A stretch of DNA of 64,000 nucleotides from Amycolatopsis sp. GM8 (GCF_021653975.1 NZ_JAJKFK010000003.1:434001-498000); one strand, 5' to 3'; positions 52,476 through 62,700 are shown, counted from the first letter of the stretch. The notes: generated by a model not told the origin, from the sequence alone. Numbers and translations: made by a program.

Positions 52476-54321
52476 CGATGACGCGGTCGATGTAGCACCA
52501 GCGCCAGTCCTCGCCCGGCTCGTAGCTGCGGATCACCGGGTGCTGGGTCTCGTGGTAGTGCTCGGTGGCGTGCCGGCGCGGGGACGAGTCGCAGCAGGCG
52601 ACGTGCCCGCAGGTCAGGCACAGCCGCAGGTGCACCCATGTGGTGCCCTCGCGCAGGCAGTCGACACAGCCGGTCTCGTCCGAGGTCGCCGTCCCCGGGT
52701 TCGTGAGATGCGCGCACGAACCGGCGGTGGCGGCCGGGGTGCGCAGTTCGCGCCCGTCGGCGACCAGGTCGGCCTCGCGGGGAGCCAGCAGGGACTCCTC
52801 GATGTCCATGCCGTCGAGCACGCTGCGCAGGACCTCGTCGTCGACGGTGGCGTTGTCGCGCGCGGCGAGTAGCACTTCCCGCTCGGCCTCGAGCATCTCC
52901 GCGCGCAACCGCCGGTACGCGGCGCTCGGCGTCTCGGCCACGCTGCTGCCCGCGCCGAGCCGTTCCCACGCGGAGTCCGAGCGGTAGGCCTGCTTGTCCT
53001 CGAGCCGGGCGATCACCTCGGGTGGGTCCTCGGCCGTCTGCTCCTGCTTGAGGCGGGCGAGCCCCGCCTGGGTCATCTCGTGCAGCAGCGCGGCCTTCTG
53101 CAGGGCGTCCTCGCCCGGGTCCGGCGCGGGCAGGTCGAGCCGGCGCACCAGGCCCGGCAGCGTCATGCCCTGCAGCAGCAGGGTGCCGGCGACGACGACG
53201 AACGCGGCGAGCACCAGCACCCCGCGTTCGGGCGTGGTGGTGGGCAGCACGAACGCGGCGGCGAGCGTGACCACGCCGCGGATCCCGGCCCAGGCGACCG
53301 CCGCCGAGTACCGCCACGGCAGCGCCCACGCGGGCAGGATCCACCGGGTCGCGGCGGCGAACACCCACACGATGCGGCTGACGATCGTCACCGCGAGCAC
53401 CGCGGCACAGATGCCGGCGATCGTCCAGCCGGACAGGCTGCTGTCGGCGACCTCGGCGAGGATCCGCCGCAGCTGCAGGCCGATCAGCAGGAACACCAGG
53501 TTCTCCAGCAGGAACTGGATGGTGCGCCAGTTGATCCGGCCCGCGAGCCGGGACGGCCCGGACAGCAGGCGCGGGCTCTGCTGGCCGAGGATCAGCCCGG
53601 AGATCACCACCGCGAGCACCCCGGAACCGTGGATCGCCTCGGCCGGCAGGTACGCGACGAACGGCACCACGAACGTCCAGGCGGTGTCGAGGACCGGGTC
53701 GCGCAACCGCTTGCGCAGCGCCACCGCGCCCCAGCCGATGGCCAGCCCGACGGCCGCGCCGCCGACCGCGGCCAGCAGGAAGTCCAGCCCGACCTCCCAC
53801 ATCGCGACCGAGCCGGCGATGGCGGCGATCGCGGTGCGCAGCGCGACCAGCGCGGCCGCGTCGTTGAGCAGGCTTTCCCCTTCGAGGATGCGCACGACCT
53901 GGCGGGGCATGCCGACGCGGCGGGCGATGGCGCTGGCGGCGACCGCGTCCGGTGGCGCGACGACGGCGCCGAGCGCGAACCCGGCGGCCAGCGGCAGCCC
54001 GGGCACGACGGCCCAGGTCGCGAAGCCGACGGCGACGGTGGTGAACGCGACGAGCCCGACCGACAGGAGCGCGATCGGGGTGCGGTTGACGCGGATGTCG
54101 ACCAGCGAGGTGCGGATGGCGGTCGAGTACAGGAGTGGTGGCAGCAGGCCGACCAGGACCAGCTCGGGGTTGAGCTCGAAGCTGGGCACACCCGGGATGA
54201 ACGACGCGCCGACGCCGACGACGACCAGGCACAGCGGCGGCGACCAGTCGAGCCGGCGGGCGATCCCGGTGACCACCAGGACCGTCACGACGAGGCTGAG
54301 GATGTCGGTGGCTATGAGCAT
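52471..54321 (-). CDS. Na+/H+ antiporter (CPA1/NhaP type) with C-terminal UBP-type zinc finger
   Basis: A 616-residue protein. Residues 1-420 are a CPA1 antiporter with about 12 helices; the ion-binding region is GAVVAPPDAVAASAIARRVG (VxPPDAVA), and GESLLNDAAALV and WAGIRGVVTLAAAFVLP are conserved. Residues ~430-530 are a cytoplasmic helical region. Residues ~530-616 form a UBP zinc finger with its cysteine/histidine set (SCAHL, CVDCL, LCLTCGHVACCDSS, HATEHYHETQHPV). ATG 54321 opens the first helix. The zinc finger has no ubiquitin to bind here, so it may bind a protein tail or sense a ligand. Confidence 0.9.
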   Translation of the reverse strand: MLIATDILSLVVTVLVVTGIARRLDWSPPLCLVVVGVGASFIPGVPSFELNPELVLVGLLPPLLYSTAIRTSLVDIRVNRTPIALLSVGLVAFTTVAVGFATWAVVPGLPLAAGFALGAVVAPPDAVAASAIARRVGMPRQVVRILEGESLLNDAAALVALRTAIAAIAGSVAMWEVGLDFLLAAVGGAAVGLAIGWGAVALRKRLRDPVLDTAWTFVVPFVAYLPAEAIHGSGVLAVVISGLILGQQSPRLLSGPSRLAGRINWRTIQFLLENLVFLLIGLQLRRILAEVADSSLSGWTIAGICAAVLAVTIVSRIVWVFAAATRWILPAWALPWRYSAAVAWAGIRGVVTLAAAFVLPTTTPERGVLVLAAFVVVAGTLLLQGMTLPGLVRRLDLPAPDPGEDALQKAALLHEMTQAGLARLKQEQTAEDPPEVIARLEDKQAYRSDSAWERLGAGSSVAETPSAAYRRLRAEMLEAEREVLLAARDNATVDDEVLRSVLDGMDIEESLLAPREADLVADGRELRTPAATAGSCAHLTNPGTATSDETGCVDCLREGTTWVHLRLCLTCGHVACCDSSPRRHATEHYHETQHPVIRSYEPGEDWRWCYIDRVIG

Positions 54322-54446
54322 CGGCCTTTTCAGGGGTCGGGGAGGAAAAGGCCTCCGTGGCCTCGGTGGCCTCCGTGGCAAGTGGTGCGCAGGCGGACGT
54401 CCATGATATCCACCCGCCAGCACGGGGGAAGGTCCCTCGCCGCGAG

Positions 54447-54565
54447 GCCCGCCCGCCACGTCGGCGTGTTGGCCCGCCGCGTCGGTGAGTTGGCCCCGCA
54501 CGCGGCAAAGTCAGGGACGTGGCGGGCAAACACGCCCGCGTGGGGGGCGAACACGCCGGCGGGGG
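54447..54565. repeat. Direct and inverted 21-bp repeats upstream of the antiporter gene
   Basis: Two to three direct units (GGCCCGCCACGTCGGCGTGTT, GGCCCGCCGCGTCGGTGAGTT) are followed by inverted units (GTGGCGGGCAAACACGCCCG, GGGCGAACACGCCGGC). They share the TGTTTGCCCGCCACG core with the array at 52350-52475. The mirrored arrangement could form a large hairpin between the FAD-monooxygenase stop and the antiporter start. The 249-bp gap holds no gene; a short Ser/Pro-rich frame through it lacks a plausible start. Confidence 0.75.
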
Positions 54566-54570
54566 CGAGG

Positions 54571-56157
54571 TCAGGGGTGCGGGACGGGGGCCCGGCCGAG
54601 TGCTCGGTGCAGGGCTGCCTCCAGGGCGGCGCGGTCGGTGACCACGGCGGCGACGTAGGCGTCCGGGCGGAGCAGCCACAGCTCCCCCGGCCGCGCGCCG
54701 AGCGCTTCCGCGAGCACGCCGGACGGGTCGATTTCGGCCAGCCGGACGACCGGCACCGGCAGGGCCGTCGCCTCGGCACCCGGCGCGGCCAGCACCGGCA
54801 GGGCCGCCGCGTCGGCGGCCCCAGCGGCCAGCACCAGGAAGCCATCCCTGGCCAGCTCCCGCAGCCGCGAACGGTCCACAGTGGACACCGGGACGTCCGG
54901 CACCAGGATGCCCGGGCCGGCCGCCGGCACACTGCCGCGCGGAGGCCGGCCGGCGAAGGGCCGCGCCGGGTCGGGGGTGGTCAGCGGCGACGTGACGTAC
55001 CAGAACGGCTCCGCCAGCCGCCCCGAGTCGACGTGCGCCCGCACCGCCGGGTCACCTGCCGCGCCGGCCAGCACACGCAGCCGCGTCGAGCGCTGTTCTT
55101 CGTTCTGTGGCACCAGAAAGTTCATCGTCGCGGTGGTGACCTCGAGGTTCTCGACGGCCGCCGCGTGCCGTTCGCAGTGATAGGACTCCAGCAGTTCTTC
55201 GCCCGCCTCGCCGCGCAGCACGCACGCGAGCTTCCAGGCCGCGTTCTCCGCGTCGCCGACGCCCGAGTTGAGGCCACGCGCGCCGAACGGGGCCACCAGG
55301 TGCGCGCAGTCACCGGCGAGCAGCACCCGCCCGGCCCGCATCCGGTCCGCCACCCGGGACTGGAAGCGGTACACCGACTTCCACACGATCTCGTACGGCG
55401 CGCCCCCGATGATCGCCCGGATCCGGGCGTCGAGCGCTCCGCTCGTCTCTTCCGCGGCGAGGTCGTAGTCGCCGGGCACCTGCCAGTCGATGCGGAACGT
55501 CGAGTCCGGGCACGGGTGGATGAGCACCTGGCGGCCCGGGTTCCACGACGGGTCGAAATGGAACCGCCGCTCGTGCGCCCAGCCCGGCAGGTCCGCGCGG
55601 ATGTCGCAGATCAGGAACCGGTCGTCGAAGGAATGCCCGTCGAAGGAGACCCCGAGCATCCGCCGGATGTCGTCCCCGCGCGCACCGGCACACGCGACGG
55701 CATACGCGGCACGGATCTCCTGCCCGCCTTCGCATCGCACGGTCACGCCGCCGGAATCCTGTGCCAGACCGACGACCCGGTGCCCCCAGCGCACGTCGAT
55801 CAGCGGCGACCCGGCGATCCGCTCGTCGAGGATCTCTTCCGTGCGCGCCTGCGAGATGTTGACGAACGGCGGGAACGCCGACCAGCCCGCGTCGCCGAGG
55901 GTGTAGGCGAACAGCTCCTCGTCGCGGTGGAACGTGCGCGCGGTCGTCCACGTGACACCCTCGTCCGCGATCCGCCGCCCGGCGCCGACCGACTCCCACA
56001 CGTCGAGCACGTCACGTTGCTGGCAGATGGCCTTCGAGCCGACCAGATCCCGTTCGGCGCGCCCGTCCAGCAACACCACCGGCACGCCCCAGCGCGCGAG
56101 CAACAACGCCGTCGTCTGCCCGACCGGCCCGTTGCCGATGACGACGACGATGCTCAC
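54571..56157 (-). CDS. FAD-dependent aromatic hydroxylase (MhpA/TfdB-like)
   Basis: A 528-residue flavin monooxygenase. The dinucleotide loop VVVIGNGPVGQTTALLLARWG is at the start. The central GD motif is AGDCAHLVAPFGARGLNSGVGDAENAAWKL. A C-terminal thioredoxin-like domain of the phenol-hydroxylase type (about 400-528) ends the protein. It hydroxylates an aromatic ring using NAD(P)H and oxygen; the substrate is unknown. The GTG start overlaps the metallo-hydrolase stop by 4 bp, and both face the divergent MarR gene, which probably controls them. Confidence 0.88.
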   Translation of the reverse strand: MSIVVVIGNGPVGQTTALLLARWGVPVVLLDGRAERDLVGSKAICQQRDVLDVWESVGAGRRIADEGVTWTTARTFHRDEELFAYTLGDAGWSAFPPFVNISQARTEEILDERIAGSPLIDVRWGHRVVGLAQDSGGVTVRCEGGQEIRAAYAVACAGARGDDIRRMLGVSFDGHSFDDRFLICDIRADLPGWAHERRFHFDPSWNPGRQVLIHPCPDSTFRIDWQVPGDYDLAAEETSGALDARIRAIIGGAPYEIVWKSVYRFQSRVADRMRAGRVLLAGDCAHLVAPFGARGLNSGVGDAENAAWKLACVLRGEAGEELLESYHCERHAAAVENLEVTTATMNFLVPQNEEQRSTRLRVLAGAAGDPAVRAHVDSGRLAEPFWYVTSPLTTPDPARPFAGRPPRGSVPAAGPGILVPDVPVSTVDRSRLRELARDGFLVLAAGAADAAALPVLAAPGAEATALPVPVVRLAEIDPSGVLAEALGARPGELWLLRPDAYVAAVVTDRAALEAALHRALGRAPVPHP

Positions 56158-57113
56158 GACTGCAGCTGGTCCCACACTTCGCGGTCCCGCTCGGCCGTCC
56201 AGATCACCGGCCGCTCGATCCCGCCGAGCTCGTCCCACAGCCGCGACACGTCGAAGGGCAGGCAATGCTCGAAGATCGGCCACTTCCCGTACCGCGGGGC
56301 GAGCGCGGCATGCGTGCGCTCGAACGCCTCCTTGAGCGTCCCCCCGGCTTCCCGCACGGCACCGACCTCGCGGATCATCACGCGCAGGAAGTCGCGCGTC
56401 TGCTCGATCGCGGCGTCGACGGCGTCGCGGCCGTGGCTGACCGCGCCGCGCCCGCCGATCAGCGCCTCCGCGCCCAGCGCCTGCACACCGTCCAAAGTGG
56501 ACGACGACCAGTCGCGGTGGAAGGCGTCACCGGTGTAGAGCGCGGCCTCGGCCTCGACGAGATCCCCGGCGTAGAGGATCTTCTGCCGCGGCAGCCACGC
56601 CACGATGTCGCCTTCGGTGTGCCCGCGCCCGCAGTACTGCAGCACGAGATCGCCCCGGTCACCGCCGAGGTCGATGGTCAGCCGGTCGGAGAAGGTGAGG
56701 GTGGGCCAGGTCAGGCCGGGCACCGAGTCGGCGGCCTTGGCCAGCCGCGGCATCCGGCCGAACTCGCTCGCCCAGTCCTCCTTGCCGCGCTCGGCGACCA
56801 GCGCGCGGGTGTTCTCGTGCGCCACGATCACCTCGGCGTCGAACGCGGACGCGCCCAGCACCCGCACCGCGTGGTAGTGCGACAAAACCAGGTAGCGCAC
56901 GGGTTTCTCGGTGTGCTCGCGCAGTTTCGCCAGCCACTCGCGGGCCGCGACCGGGGTGGCGAGGGCCTCGAAGCAGACGAGGAAATCCTCGCCCTCGATC
57001 GCGCCGATGTTCGGGTCGCCCTCCGCGGTCAGCGCGTACACGCCGTCGCCGAGCACCTCCAGGGTCTGCTCCTTCTCCCCCAGATCCGCCGAGGACGCGA
57101 AAGCCTTGGCCAC
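56154..57113 (-). CDS. Metallo-beta-lactamase-fold hydrolase
   Basis: A 319-residue MBL-fold protein. The first metal motif reads SHYHAVRVLG instead of HxHxDH, keeping two histidines but losing the aspartate and last histidine. The later ligands are present in GHTEGDIVAW and YAGDLVE. The variant may bind one metal. Two GTG codons compete; 57113 is chosen because GGAGG stands eight bases before it and overlaps the earlier one (57122). First gene of a two-gene operon with the aromatic hydroxylase, so it may act on the ring-cleavage or hydroxylation product. Confidence 0.82.
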   Translation of the reverse strand: MAKAFASSADLGEKEQTLEVLGDGVYALTAEGDPNIGAIEGEDFLVCFEALATPVAAREWLAKLREHTEKPVRYLVLSHYHAVRVLGASAFDAEVIVAHENTRALVAERGKEDWASEFGRMPRLAKAADSVPGLTWPTLTFSDRLTIDLGGDRGDLVLQYCGRGHTEGDIVAWLPRQKILYAGDLVEAEAALYTGDAFHRDWSSSTLDGVQALGAEALIGGRGAVSHGRDAVDAAIEQTRDFLRVMIREVGAVREAGGTLKEAFERTHAALAPRYGKWPIFEHCLPFDVSRLWDELGGIERPVIWTAERDREVWDQLQS

Positions 57114-57223
57114 GATACCCACCTCCGAGCGATAAAGGATTTGACTATTCGACCGTAACGCAGGTCACGTCACAACGGAAGGCTACGACACACACCGACC
57201 GGCCGGCCCCCTAAGCTGACTCA

Positions 57224-57763
57224 ATGCCACCGGACCGGATCGCCACCGACGACCTCGACTATCTGAGCTTCGTGGACTACGCGATCGCCAAGACGACGGC
57301 CGAGCTGCCGAAGGTGGACGCGGGCGCGATGCGGCTCGGGCTGACCCTGCACCGGCTGACCAGCGCGCTGGTCTACGACTGGGAGTCGACGGTGCACCGG
57401 CCGCGCGGCTGGAGCTGGGGCGGCTTCCGGGTGTTGTTCGTGCTGTGGCTGGCCGGGCCGCTGGAAGCCAAGCGGGTCGCGCAGCTTTCCGGGATGAGCC
57501 GGGCGGCGGTGTCCGCGCTCGTGAACACCCTCGAGCGGGACGGGCTGGTCACCCGCACACAGTCCGAGCACGACCGCCGCGCGGTGCAGCTGGCGCTCAC
57601 CGGCGCCGGCCACGAGGCGATCATCAGCGCCTACGAAGCGCACAACGAGCGCGAGCGGGCGTGGGCCGACGCGTTGTCCAAACCTGAGCAGACCATCCTC
57701 ATCGGACTGCTGGAGAAGCTCACCACCAGCTCCGCGGCGAACGAAGCCAAGCGCCGATTCTGA
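57224..57763 (+). CDS. MarR-family regulator
   Basis: A 179-residue winged-helix regulator. The DNA-binding region has GGFRVLFVLWLAGPLEAKRVAQLSGMSRAAVSALVNTLERDG and the wing VTRTQSEHDRRAVQLALT, with dimerising helices at both ends. It is divergent from the metallo-hydrolase/aromatic-hydroxylase operon across 110 bp, the standard layout for a phenolic-compound repressor. I see no clear operator palindrome in the gap. Confidence 0.9.
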   Translation: MPPDRIATDDLDYLSFVDYAIAKTTAELPKVDAGAMRLGLTLHRLTSALVYDWESTVHRPRGWSWGGFRVLFVLWLAGPLEAKRVAQLSGMSRAAVSALVNTLERDGLVTRTQSEHDRRAVQLALTGAGHEAIISAYEAHNERERAWADALSKPEQTILIGLLEKLTTSSAANEAKRRF

Positions 57764-57804
57764 TCAATACTTTGATCACCTAACAGGCGGCTACGATTGA
57801 GCCT

Positions 57805-58404
57805 GTGCGGGATCCGGCGGATGATCTGCGGATCGGCGCCCCGGAACGGGAGGCCGCCGTCAAGCTCCTCGGCGACCATCTTGCCTTGGGGCGCCTGGAA
57901 ATCGGCGAGTGCGAAGAGCGGGTGCGGGCCGCCGTCGAGGCCCGCACTTGGGGTGAGCTGCGCGCCCTGTTCGCGGATCTGCCCCCGCGGGCGAACCCGG
58001 CGATGGCCGCCCGCGGGGGCGACCCCGGCTACCTGCCCGCCGGCCTGCGGGCCACCCTCGTCACGGAAGGCCTGCTGGTCATCGACGAAGGCGTGCGCGG
58101 CTCGATCACCTACCGCGGCTACCGCGAGCCGGGCGGCTATTCCGGCTGGGAGCGCAGCTCGATGTCCGGCGCCGTGGCGGTGACCGGCCGGCGGCTGCTC
58201 GCGTGGGGCGGCGGCGCCAAGCGGGTGGACGTCCCGCTCGGGCATCCGCTGCGCGCAGCGATCATGCTGTCCGTGGACAAGCCGGGGCGGCTGTGCATCG
58301 CGGTCGACGCCGGCGCGTTCCACCCCGACCGCTCGGGCCGCATCGAGTACCGGTTCCGCACGACGCGCGCCGAGGTCGTCCGCGGCCTGCTCGGGTCCAC
58401 TTAG
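57805..58404 (+). CDS. DUF1707 (SHOCT-like) domain protein
   Basis: A 199-residue protein. The N-terminal DUF1707 motif is DLRIGAPEREAAVKLLGDHLALGRLEIGECEERVRAA. The remaining 130 residues are a beta-rich domain with no motif I know (GLLVIDEGVRGSITYRGY, SGAVAVTGRRLLAWGGG, RIEYRFRTTRAEVVRGLL), resembling PH-like folds. GTG start. It is followed on the same strand by a membrane protein gene. Confidence 0.75.
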   Translation: MRDPADDLRIGAPEREAAVKLLGDHLALGRLEIGECEERVRAAVEARTWGELRALFADLPPRANPAMAARGGDPGYLPAGLRATLVTEGLLVIDEGVRGSITYRGYREPGGYSGWERSSMSGAVAVTGRRLLAWGGGAKRVDVPLGHPLRAAIMLSVDKPGRLCIAVDAGAFHPDRSGRIEYRFRTTRAEVVRGLLGST

Positions 58405-58466
58405 GACGGTCTGTCAACCGGAATGTTCCGCTGCCGTATCCGGTCCGGCTCGGAAATCCTGGACCG

Positions 58467-58877
58467 ATGATGACACAGAAAAACCGGGTGACCATGCCGG
58501 GCCGGCTGGTCGGCGTCCTCGTCGTGCTGGGCATCCAGGTCCTCGCGAACGGCTTCCTCGGCTGGCTGCTGATCGACCAGCTCGACGACGACGCCCGGCA
58601 CGGCAGGTCCGCCGACGGGACCGGGGCCTTCTCCTTCTTCGGCTACCTCTCGCTCGTGCTGGCGGTGGTGCTGCTGGTCTGCGGCGTGCTCACGGTGCGC
58701 CCGCGGCCGTGGGCGCGGCCGGTGATCATCGGCATCGAGGGGATCGCGATCGTCAGCGGCGTGGTCAACATCGTCAACGGCGCGGTCGCCGGGTTCATCG
58801 GGATCCTGATCGCGGTGATCGTCATCGGCGTCCTGCTGCGCGACGACGTCCGCGAGTGGTACCGGGCGCGGTCATGA
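58467..58877 (+). CDS. Small integral membrane protein
   Basis: A 136-residue protein with four hydrophobic segments (LVGVLVVLGIQVLANGFLGWLLI, FFGYLSLVLAVVLLVCGVLTV, PVIIGIEGIAIVSGVVNIVNG, FIGILIAVIVIGVLLR). Two adjacent ATG codons (58467, 58470) compete as start. I do not recognise a function. It lies 62 bp after the DUF1707 gene and overlaps the convergent FHA-like gene by 6 bp. Confidence 0.7.
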   Translation: MMTQKNRVTMPGRLVGVLVVLGIQVLANGFLGWLLIDQLDDDARHGRSADGTGAFSFFGYLSLVLAVVLLVCGVLTVRPRPWARPVIIGIEGIAIVSGVVNIVNGAVAGFIGILIAVIVIGVLLRDDVREWYRARS

Positions 58878-59672
58878 CCGGCCGCGGTGCACCTCGGCGA
58901 GATCGTCCGAGGTGACCAGGCGGTACTCCGCGATCCGTTTGCCCACCGCGAACCGCGGGTTCTGGATCCGGCCCCGGCGCGCCTCGCCGTAGGGGTCGGC
59001 CAGCTCGCCGAACGCGATCCGCGCGATGATCTTGATCGCGTCGTCCACCCGTTGCGAGTGCGCCAGATTCCACGCGTCGCCGGCGCGCCACTGGAGCACC
59101 CGTTCGTAGATCCGGCGGTTCGTCGGGGGAAACGGCGAGTCGTCGTCGCCGGCCAGCCACGGTTCGGCCAGCGCGATCGCGACGTACCACTCCTTCGAAT
59201 ACCGCGCCAGCTGTCCCTTGCGGATATGCGGCTTGTGTTCGGTATCGCGGCGGCCCGCCGGCGGGATCGCGGTGCCGGCAGCTCCCACGGCGACCACGAA
59301 AGTCAGCTGCAGGTCGGTGAACAGCTCGTCACCGACCTGTTTTCCGGCGAGCACGGCGAGTTCGTTCTTGCCGGGGTCGAGCATCGCCGCCATCCCGCGC
59401 ACCAGCGTCACCCGCCGCGCCCCGCCCGGCGCGTCGAGCAGGCTGGACAGCCGCCCCTCCCCCGCGCCGAGCCAGCGCAGCAGCGCGGCCTCCTCGCCGA
59501 CGGCGAGTTCGGCGAGTACACCCGACACGTGCCGCGCGCAACCCGGCAGCCGCAACGCGATCTCGCCCGGCCGCGGCGGACCGCCGTGCGGGTCACGGCC
59601 GAACACCAACCGCTCACCGGAGACGACCCGCACCGGGTGCAGCTCGTTCCCGCGCACCGTGACCTGCAGCAT
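58872..59672 (-). CDS. FHA-like domain protein downstream of a Ser/Thr kinase
   Basis: A 266-residue protein. Residues 15-100 follow the FHA pattern (RLVFGRD, then a gap, LPGCARHVSGVLAELAV with Arg/His/Ser, and later strands), which binds phosphothreonine. The C-terminal half (YSKEWYVAIALAEPWLAGDDDSPFPPTNRRIYERVLQW) carries a helical, winged-helix-like region seen in actinobacterial FHA proteins. It lies 75 bp after the kinase-nSTAND-WD40 gene on the same strand, so it is a likely binding partner or substrate of that kinase. Confidence 0.78.
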   Translation of the reverse strand: MLQVTVRGNELHPVRVVSGERLVFGRDPHGGPPRPGEIALRLPGCARHVSGVLAELAVGEEAALLRWLGAGEGRLSSLLDAPGGARRVTLVRGMAAMLDPGKNELAVLAGKQVGDELFTDLQLTFVVAVGAAGTAIPPAGRRDTEHKPHIRKGQLARYSKEWYVAIALAEPWLAGDDDSPFPPTNRRIYERVLQWRAGDAWNLAHSQRVDDAIKIIARIAFGELADPYGEARRGRIQNPRFAVGKRIAEYRLVTSDDLAEVHRGRS

Positions 59673-59747
59673 CCCGCCCCCACACCTGACTTCCGGTAGT
59701 CAGTGTCTAGCAGGAACGGCATATCGGGCACCAGCCGCGAAACGGCG

Positions 59748-62700
59748 TCATTCACACCCGGGTTCGTCGGCATCCGCGTCGGCGAGGCTCGCGCACACCT
59801 CGCGCAGGGCGGCGAGCGGGTCCAGCCGCCACACCCCGACCGCGGTGTCCGTCCCGCCGCTGGCGAGCTTGCTGCCGTCCGGGGAGAACACGAGATCGTT
59901 GAGCGGCGCGATATGGCCGTTCAGGGTGGCGACCAGTTGCCGCGTGCCCAGGTCCCACAGCCGGATCGCGGAGTCCTCGGTGGTCGCCGACGCGAGGGTG
60001 CGGCCGTCCGGGGAGATCGCCAGCCGCCGCACGGTGGAGGGCTGCCGGCCGAACTCGGCCGTTACCTGACCGGTGGCGGCGTCGCGGACCTGCACGGTGC
60101 CGGGGGTGCCGGCGGTGACCACCGTCCGGCCGTCCGGGGTGTAGACGATGGTGTTGAGCGTGTCGGTGCCGAGCGGGACCCGCCGTTCGCCGCCGAAGCC
60201 GGGGGCGTCCCAGGTGATCATGGTCGAGGCCGTCGCGCCGTCCGGGTCGCTGCCGGCCAGCCCGGTGCCGGCCGCGTTGGTGAGCGCGAGCAACCGGCCG
60301 CTGTCCGGGGAGAACGTGAGATCGACGGGCCACTGCGGGCCGAGGTCGAGGACCTTCTCACCGGTCAGCGTGGCCGCGTCCCAGATGTGGATCTGGTACT
60401 GCTGCTGGGTGGTCTCGACCGGCGCCTGGTCCACCGCCGCGAGCCACTTGCCGTCCGGCGACACCGCCATCGCGCCCCGGCCGATGAAATCGCGGTCGTT
60501 CAGGCGGACCGTACGCGGCTGGGCGAGCGCGAACGTGTCCGACCGCGCGGTGAAGGTGTCGTCGCCGGTGCCGGTGATCATGGTGCCGTCGGGCGTGTAC
60601 TGGATCCCGAACACCCCGCCGCCGGGCTCGTCGGACTGGGCCAGCAGCAGGCCGCTCGTGGTGTCCCAGGTGTAGAGCCCGCCAGCGGAGTCCCCGGCGG
60701 AGATCGCGTTGCCGTCGGGCCGGAACGCCAGCGTCATCACCGAGGCGCGGGGCGCGGAGTACCAGTTCGTGTTGCTCCGCCAGCGCATGATCGTGCCGTC
60801 GCTGTTGGCCGCCACCCGGGTGCGGCCGTCGTGGGACACGGCGATCGCGACGACCGAATGCCCGACCGTGGTACCGCCGCGCGGGCCCTGGCTCAGGCTG
60901 CCGACATAGCCGCCGTTGGCCGGGTCCCACACAGAGATCGCGTTGAGATCACTGTTGGTGTACAGGGTCTGGCCGTCCGGGGTGAACGCGAGCGCCGACG
61001 GCCCGCCGGAGCGCTGGGTGTCCGGGAACGCCCGCACCGGCGCGCCGGTCTTCGCGTCCCACAACCGGATCAGGTTGTCGTCGACGCTCGCGCTGGCCAG
61101 CAGCTTCCCGGAGAACGTCACCTGGACCGGCACGATGCCGCCTGGGCCGCGCTCGCGCGCGTTGTCGCCGTGATCGGTGTGCCGAGCCACCAGGGTGCCC
61201 GTCGCCGGGTCCCACAGTTCGACGCTGCCGTGCCCGCGGCCCACGGCGATCCGGTCGCCACTCTCGCTGTAGGCCAGCCCTGACGCGTCGGCGATACCGC
61301 CGGCCACGGTGCGGATCAGCTTGCCGGTGAACGGATCCCATTCGTCGATCCCGTTCGTCCCGTCGGACTGGACGGACGTGGCCGCCACGGCCTTGCCGTC
61401 CGGGCGCCAGGCGACCACGCCGATCGCGGGCAGGATGCCGGCCAACTGGGCGACTGGCCGGCCGCTGGGCACCTCCCAGATCCGCACCCCGCTGTCCTTG
61501 ACGGTGCCGGCCAGCGACGAGGTGGCGAGCAGGGTGCCGTCCGGGGAGAACTTGACCGAGAAGATCGAGCCCGCGCCGGTGATGGGGGTGTCCAGTGCCT
61601 TGCCGGCCTTGACGTCCCACAGCACGATCTTCCCGTCGCCGGAGCCGATCGCGATCAGCGTGCCGTCCGGGTTGACGTCGACCGAGTACGCGTTGGCCAG
61701 CCCGGACGGGAACGAAGACGGGTACGTGATCAGCGGCCCGGACAGCAGCGCGCCCCGCGCCTCGGTGGTCTGGGCGGCCCGCCAGGCCTGCACCGCCTTG
61801 TGCATGGCGTCCACCGGGTCCACCTCCGCCTCGGCGACGGACTCCGCCGCCAGCTGCCGCGACAGTGTGGCGACGCGCTCGGCTTCGGCGTCGTTGCGGG
61901 CGATCACCGCGACCACCCCGGCGACCAGCGCCGCGACCAGGAGCGTGGCCAGCCCCGCGACGGCGCCCTGCAGCCGCCGGGTGCGGCGCCGCCGCTCGCG
62001 GTCGCTCGCCTGCAGGAACGCCCGCTCGTCCGGGGTGAGATCGGTCCGTCCGGTGGCCCAGTCCGTCGCCGCGGCCAGCCGCGCGCCGCGGTAGAGGTCG
62101 GCCCGGTCCCGGCCGCTCGCCCGCCACCCGGTGACGGCCTCGCCGAGCCGCTGGCGCACGAGCAGCCCTTCGCGGTCCTCGGCGACCCATTCCCGCAGCC
62201 GCGGCCACGCAGTCAGCAACGCGTCGTGCGACAGCTGGACATGATCGCGGTCGATCGTCACGAGCCGTGCCGCCACAAGGCTTTCCAGCACCCGGTTCGG
62301 CACGTCGGCGCGATGCGCGCGGCGCCGCGCGATACCGCCGCCGTCGAGCAGGGTGACCATCCGCAGCAGCGCGGCGCGCAGCGCGTGCCGGTCGTACTCG
62401 CCGAGCCGGGTGTACACGCCGTCGGCGGTCAGCGCGACCGCCCGGTCCACCCCGCCCGTGCGCTGGTATCCCGCCAGAGTCAGCCGGTTGCCTTCCCGGT
62501 TGTGCCAGGTCTCGCGCAGCGCGTGGGCGAGCCGCGGCAGCGCGCCGGGATCGTCGCCGGCACCGACGTCGGTGATCAGCCGGTCGACGAGCCCGGGTTC
62601 GAGCACGAGGCCGGCCGCCACCGCGGGCCTGGTGATCACGCGCGCCAGCTCGTCGGCGGTCATCGGCCCGAGCACGTACGGCGCCTGCAGGGATTTCTTG

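Noticed and set aside
53080..56538. A 1152-codon plus-strand frame over the antiporter and hydroxylase genes
   Set aside because: Low-complexity Arg/Gly/Asp translation opposite two genes with intact motifs; a G+C artefact.
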